A DNA stretch of 64,000 nt from Triglochin maritima (taxonomy: Eukaryota; Streptophyta; Magnoliopsida; Alismatales; Juncaginaceae). The notes beneath the pieces are model-generated. The model was not told the DNA's origin. It worked only from the letters and a program-made list of their open reading frames with translations, and ran no database searches. This document shows positions 60,084-64,000 of the stretch, piece after piece. The translations under genes and the position numbers were made by a program. Positions within the stretch are counted from its first letter, which is position 1. Each line of letters opens with the position of its first letter. The stretch is taken from assembly GCA_963682175.1 (NCBI GenBank), contig OY821775.1:7660501-7724500 (forward strand), read 5' to 3'.

Positions 60084-61049
60084 ATGGAGAAGCACACCTG
60101 CAAGCTCTGCTTCCGGCGGTTCCCGAACGGGCGGGCGTTGGGAGGGCACATGCATTCCCACGTTCTGGTTACATACTCGGAATCGTCCGGGGAGGAGGTG
60201 GAGTTGGAGGGTAAGACCACCGCCGGAGTATGTTATGGTCTACGTGAGAACCCGAGAAAAAGCTTCAAGGTTGTCGATCCCGAGTTCTCGTCTCCCATCG
60301 ACTACTCTTTCTGCTATTCCGACGGGACTCCGAACAAGAACAATGATTTCATCACTAACAACAACAACAACTCGAGTTCAGCTATTGTTCAAGACAGGGA
60401 GAGCGAGACGGAGTCGACCAAGCCACCGACTTCGTTCCGGAGACGGTCGAAGAGGCGGAGGCGGTCGGACGTGGAGCCGCTTAGCTCCGTCTCTGACACC
60501 ACCCCCGACGAGGACGTCGCCTACTGGCTTGTCATGCTCTCCCGCGACACCTGGGAAAAGCAACCAAATTGCCCGACACAAGTTCAAGATGAAGTCGAAA
60601 AAGAAGTTGAAGTTGAAGTTGAAGAAGTTGGAGTTGAAGTAGAGGAGGAAGACGAAGACGAATACAACAACAGATCGAGAAGAAGAGGAATAAGAAGCAG
60701 ATTCCAGTGCGCGACGTGCAAGAAGGTGTTCAGATCATACCAAGCGCTTGGAGGCCACCGGGCGAGCCACAAGAAGGTGAAGAACCTCGGCGGGTCATGG
60801 TTGCCGGAGCAGATCCGACAAGTCACCGTCGAGAATCCGAAGAAGACCCACAAGTGTCCTTTCTGTCCAAGAGTGTTCAGTTCAGGTCAGGCTCTAGGTG
60901 GTCACAAAAGATCCCACCTCTCCGCTTCCGGTGCTTCTACTTCCAATGCTGTTGTCGAGGAGAGTTTCATAGATCTTAATCTCCCTGCTCCGATTGACGA
61001 CGACGGTAGTTACGGTGTCGAGTTCTCTGCCGTTTCTAATCTCAAGTAG
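60084..61049 (+). CDS. ZAT: C2H2 QALGGH zinc-finger repressor, ZAT4/ZAT9-like
   Basis: A single-exon frame of 321 residues from the ATG at 60084. There are three plant-type C2H2 fingers. Finger 1 (6-26) is at the very N-terminus with GRALGGH. Finger 2 (209-229) and finger 3 (258-278) carry QALGGH. A basic cluster RRRSKRRRR (119-127) is a likely nuclear signal. EDVAYWLVMLSRDTW (143-157) is the leucine/tryptophan block usual in ZAT1/4/9 proteins, where it follows SDTTP as here. An acidic, low-complexity run (169-193, VEKEVEVEVEE ... EEEDEDE) is encoded by a GAAGTT-like microsatellite. DLNLPAP (297-303) is an EAR repression motif. The architecture fits a DNA-binding transcriptional repressor in stress or developmental responses. 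The start is set by the family's M-x(4)-C finger 1 position. A sub-assignment between ZAT1, ZAT4 and ZAT9 is not possible here. Confidence 0.95.
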   Translation: MEKHTCKLCFRRFPNGRALGGHMHSHVLVTYSESSGEEVELEGKTTAGVCYGLRENPRKSFKVVDPEFSSPIDYSFCYSDGTPNKNNDFITNNNNNSSSAIVQDRESETESTKPPTSFRRRSKRRRRSDVEPLSSVSDTTPDEDVAYWLVMLSRDTWEKQPNCPTQVQDEVEKEVEVEVEEVGVEVEEEDEDEYNNRSRRRGIRSRFQCATCKKVFRSYQALGGHRASHKKVKNLGGSWLPEQIRQVTVENPKKTHKCPFCPRVFSSGQALGGHKRSHLSASGASTSNAVVEESFIDLNLPAPIDDDGSYGVEFSAVSNLK

Positions 61050-61054
61050 AAGTA

Positions 61055-61096
61055 TAAGTTCGAGTTCGAGTTCAAGTTCAAGTTCAAGTTCCCAAT
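61055..61096 (+). repeat. (AAGTTC)n microsatellite in the zinc-finger 3' UTR
   Basis: GTTCGAGTTCGAGTTCAAG-type hexamer repeats start right after the stop codon, followed by an AGTTCCC end. Confidence 0.85.
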
Positions 61097-61407
61097 CGGA
61101 TGGAGCTGGAGGAGGAGTAAAAGTATTGTTGCTCGAGTTGTGTAATCTGATGGATGGATGGATAGCAGAGGTATGAGAAAGATTCGATTTTTTTAGCATC
61201 TGTATTGTCAAAAATTGATTTTGATTTGGTTTTCTATGTACCCACAATTAAAACACCCTCTCCTCCCCCTCCATTCTTTCTTTCATGTTCTTCCTATGCT
61301 GCTTCTGCTGACAGTATATTCCTGTTCTGTTAAGTCAACTCGGAATTGTTGATTCTGAGGAGTTTGGTTGGTTTCATTCCCATGACTCTTAATTCTGATG
61401 TTAAAAC

Positions 61408-61413
61408 AATAAA
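61408..61413 (+). terminator. Candidate poly(A) signal of the zinc-finger gene
   Basis: AATAAA lies 359 bp after the stop codon, a long but acceptable 3' UTR distance. No earlier AATAAA was seen. Confidence 0.4.
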
Positions 61414-64000
61414 AACCCAATTGGAATCCGGGATCATCAGCTTTTATTGAGTCAATACAAAAGAATCGGTCTTGAAGTATTATGTACTTATTTTTTCAAT
61501 GTTGGTGTTGTTCTGATCCAAGAACACACACAACACAATACACAAAAAAACACAAAACAAAAAAATCAGTTGTGGAAGCTCAATGTTGGTTCAACTCCAG
61601 CTGGTGCACCCCAACTGTTTTCCCAACTTTAGAGTTGTTATTATAATAACACACCTGAAACAAATAAATCCAGCATTACCATTTTTATCATTATCACCCT
61701 CATAACAATAATTATAATTATAACAAACCTTTGCTTTGCTGCAAGTGTGCTGTCCCTTGTTGGGCTGCTGCTGTTGCACTGTTGCTTTCCTTCCCTAATG
61801 ACATGGTTTTGGTTAGAGTCTGGTTGTGTACTTGAAGTGCAGCCTGTGTGAGATGTGGGCCGTGGGTGTGGTGGTCATTTAAAACTGGGATCATGTGTTT
61901 TGTTCTGTGGAACTTCCAAGTTGAGATGGAGAGAGGAAACGTGGTGTGGTGTGAGCTCTTCTTATCTCTTCCGACCCTTTGCATTCCTCACACTTCTTTT
62001 CTACTCATTGGTATCATCGAACCGAACCGAACCAAACCTAAACCAAACATATCTGTTGTTGGTATTATTATTATGTGCCTCTTCTGCTCTGCTGCTTTTT
62101 ATCGACCATTCGGCATTTGTTCTCTTGTGGATTTTGTTGGGTGGTTTATTTCCTTCCGTTTCTCAATTTTTTTCTGGGATTCTGGGATTTGCTCTGCAGG
62201 AAAAGGTAGGTAGATGTGTGGATAAATCTCGAATCCTCCCTTTAAGTTAAGGACATTGTCAAATTTTCATTAATGTGGAAGCGTGGCATGGCATGCATTT
62301 ATACCTTTTTTATTGTTTCTTTATGTTTGAAGAATTAATTACTTTTTACTTCTTTAAAATGTTTTTTTTATCTTTGAAGTTCTTGACGATGTAGAAAGAA
62401 AATTCGGATCCTATTTTGAAAAGCTTCTGTTCCTATCATGTAGAGAATTTACAAGGGATATTAGCAGCCTTTTTTCTTTAGTGAGTGCTTGCTTCTTTCT
62501 TGTTTCTTTCTTTTTATAATAATTCTTCTTTATACTGGTATTATATTTCTGAAGGCTTTCAAGAATTGAAGAATGAGCCTAACAAATGAGACTTTTATAA
62601 GTGTTGCCCTACATGGTCCAACTTTGACATCGAATTTAGACGTTTAGTTAAAAGATGTGTAGTAACTTATATAAAAAATTAAAATGTTTTGAATGTTTTT
62701 TTCTTGATGTTTTTCCAAAAGAAGAACTAAAAACTTACCAATAGCTACCACATAATTACCATCATATACATATTCTCCAATCTCCATGTGTTATGACCAC
62801 ATGTGGGGCCCTCCATGACCTAGTTAACCATGACTTCAAGCAAGGGAAAGAAGTCAACAAACCATAATTCCTTGATAATTTCATTCCAAATTCATTACCC
62901 ATATAATAACATCCAAAATCCGAATATTTCCCAAACTAAAAAAGAAAAATACCCACAACACCCTAATCTTCCCAAAGTCAAAATCCATAAGGGAATAGCA
63001 TGGAAGAGAAAATGGGGGGATAGATAGCACACATAGGATGGTTCCAAGGGTTGATTCCAGGTGTCCCACAAGCCTGTCCAAGACCAAACCAACCTATGTT
63101 ACTTCTCCACCTCCCTCTCTCTCTTACTCTTACTCTTCACTTTCACAAATCACAACACTTGAAACTCCACTTTGGGATCGTTTACATGGTTTGGTCAACT
63201 ACTAACGTGCTTCCTCCACCCATTTGTTCTTTATATGCGATAATATAGAAGTCACTTAAACTCATCTTGGCCGTCCGAATCTGGAGGTGTGGAGTTTATG
63301 ATTGGAATTATGCGGACGAAGTCAAGTAAAAAAACGTCCTTTGATGTAGTCCGGGTGGCTAAGAGACTTGATGAATTGATTGTATCTTATTGTTTTTATG
63401 TGATTCTTATTCTCATTGATATATATTCCAACTAATGGACCCTACTCTTTTGAGAGGTAAAGAAGTAGGATGTATTTGTAGTTACGATAACGCAAAAAGA
63501 TATTTGAAATATGCTAATTTATATTGCGAGAGTATTGCGAGAGTCGACTCTCGCAATACATATAACGAGACGACTGCGTTTAAGCAAAATCATGGTGAAA
63601 TTGTATCTTTTTAAAAGTAATATCAGAGATGGGGATGATTTTATTTAAAATTTTGTGATAAATAACAAGTCGTGCCCTGAATTATGGTTTGAGTAACGAT
63701 TGTCATTTAAACTAAGGAAACGTCCTACTACTTTCCCTATGAATAATTTTTTTATTTCTATTTGGTTCGCTCGTGAGAAGGAAAACATTCTAATAGCTAA
63801 ATGACTACCCCTCCTAAACTTTGGCAAAACCGTAATTTTACCCATGTCTTTCTTATACCTTAACTCTCCTAGAAGCACCCTAATCGCTAATTACTAAAAC
63901 CTAATTCTCATCTATGTTTAGCATCTCATGTGAGTGGAGGAGGAAGAAGACTTGGGCGTAAGAATCAAATAGGGTTCTCCGATTAAGTATTTCAGTAGGG
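61414..64000. other. Downstream region; possible minus-strand gene end at 61570-61990 not resolved
   Basis: A minus-strand frame with MSLGKESNSATAAAQQGTAH (near 61800) ends at an AAAG/GTTTGT donor-like site. A later minus-strand stretch (61560-61630) could continue it as a last exon. I do not recognise the product and cannot fix the exons, so it is not called. The last 400 bases have ACCGTAATTTTACCC-like blocks similar to Mutator-like ends, but no border is seen. Nothing else is supported. Confidence 0.3.

Noticed and set aside
60064..60642. 192-codon plus-strand frame
   Set aside because: Shifted frame over the zinc-finger gene. No motif, while the other frame has three fingers and an EAR motif.
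61570..61990. Two-exon minus-strand gene downstream of the zinc-finger gene
   Set aside because: A plausible donor and frames exist, but the exons cannot be fixed and the product is not recognised.

Overview
This is nuclear DNA of a flowering plant. The evidence is AT-rich intergenic DNA, GT-AG introns, and three plant-specific gene families (a U/P-type cyclin, a beta-expansin and a QALGGH zinc-finger repressor), set among plant-type transposable elements. A truncated plastid trnI-CAU copy also sits here. The species cannot be named from the sequence. A eudicot seems more likely than a grass because of the AT-rich genes, but this is an inference.

Only three intact protein genes can be defended. 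They are a CYCU2-1-like cyclin (3462-4832, +, two exons), a beta-expansin (24956-26608, +, four exons) and a ZAT4/ZAT9-like C2H2 zinc-finger protein (60084-61049, +, one exon). They are 20-34 kb apart, share no operon-like logic and appear to be independent genes in a repeat-rich landscape.

Most of the rest is transposon-derived, and many element borders can be placed to the base from target-site duplications (TSDs). hAT elements lie at 220-534, 1278-2185 (with a broken transposase), 27226-27457 and 44601-45079 (perfect 8-bp TSD). Mutator-like elements lie at 11278-11907, 34134-36870, 43108-44447, 49034-49827 and 53468-53955 (9-bp TSDs). A 5.9-kb long-TIR element at 16097-21998 carries host-gene pieces (a Pin1-type parvulin exon and an AN1 zinc-finger scrap). 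Two PIF/Harbinger-type elements (about 31218-33750 and 46138-48506) keep only the Myb/SANT ORF, one nearly intact and one decayed. Five solo LTRs are present: four of one family (A 6099-8049, B about 28045-30246, C 36941-38823, D 54178-56192) and one of a copia-like family (E 52056-52977).

The most unusual signal is a palindrome system. CGGTCGACCG and its variants occur as pairs about 22 bp apart, and the pairs recur about every 73-75 bp. This layout is found in the four A-D LTRs and in the unrelated LTR E, and a shorter version sits inside a hAT MITE. A separate array at 14479-14862 repeats ACGCG with a strict 11-bp period. Two arrays in the 34-37 kb Mutator-like element have 22-bp units. 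Helical-turn spacing of CpG-containing motifs across unrelated elements is the observation most worth following up.
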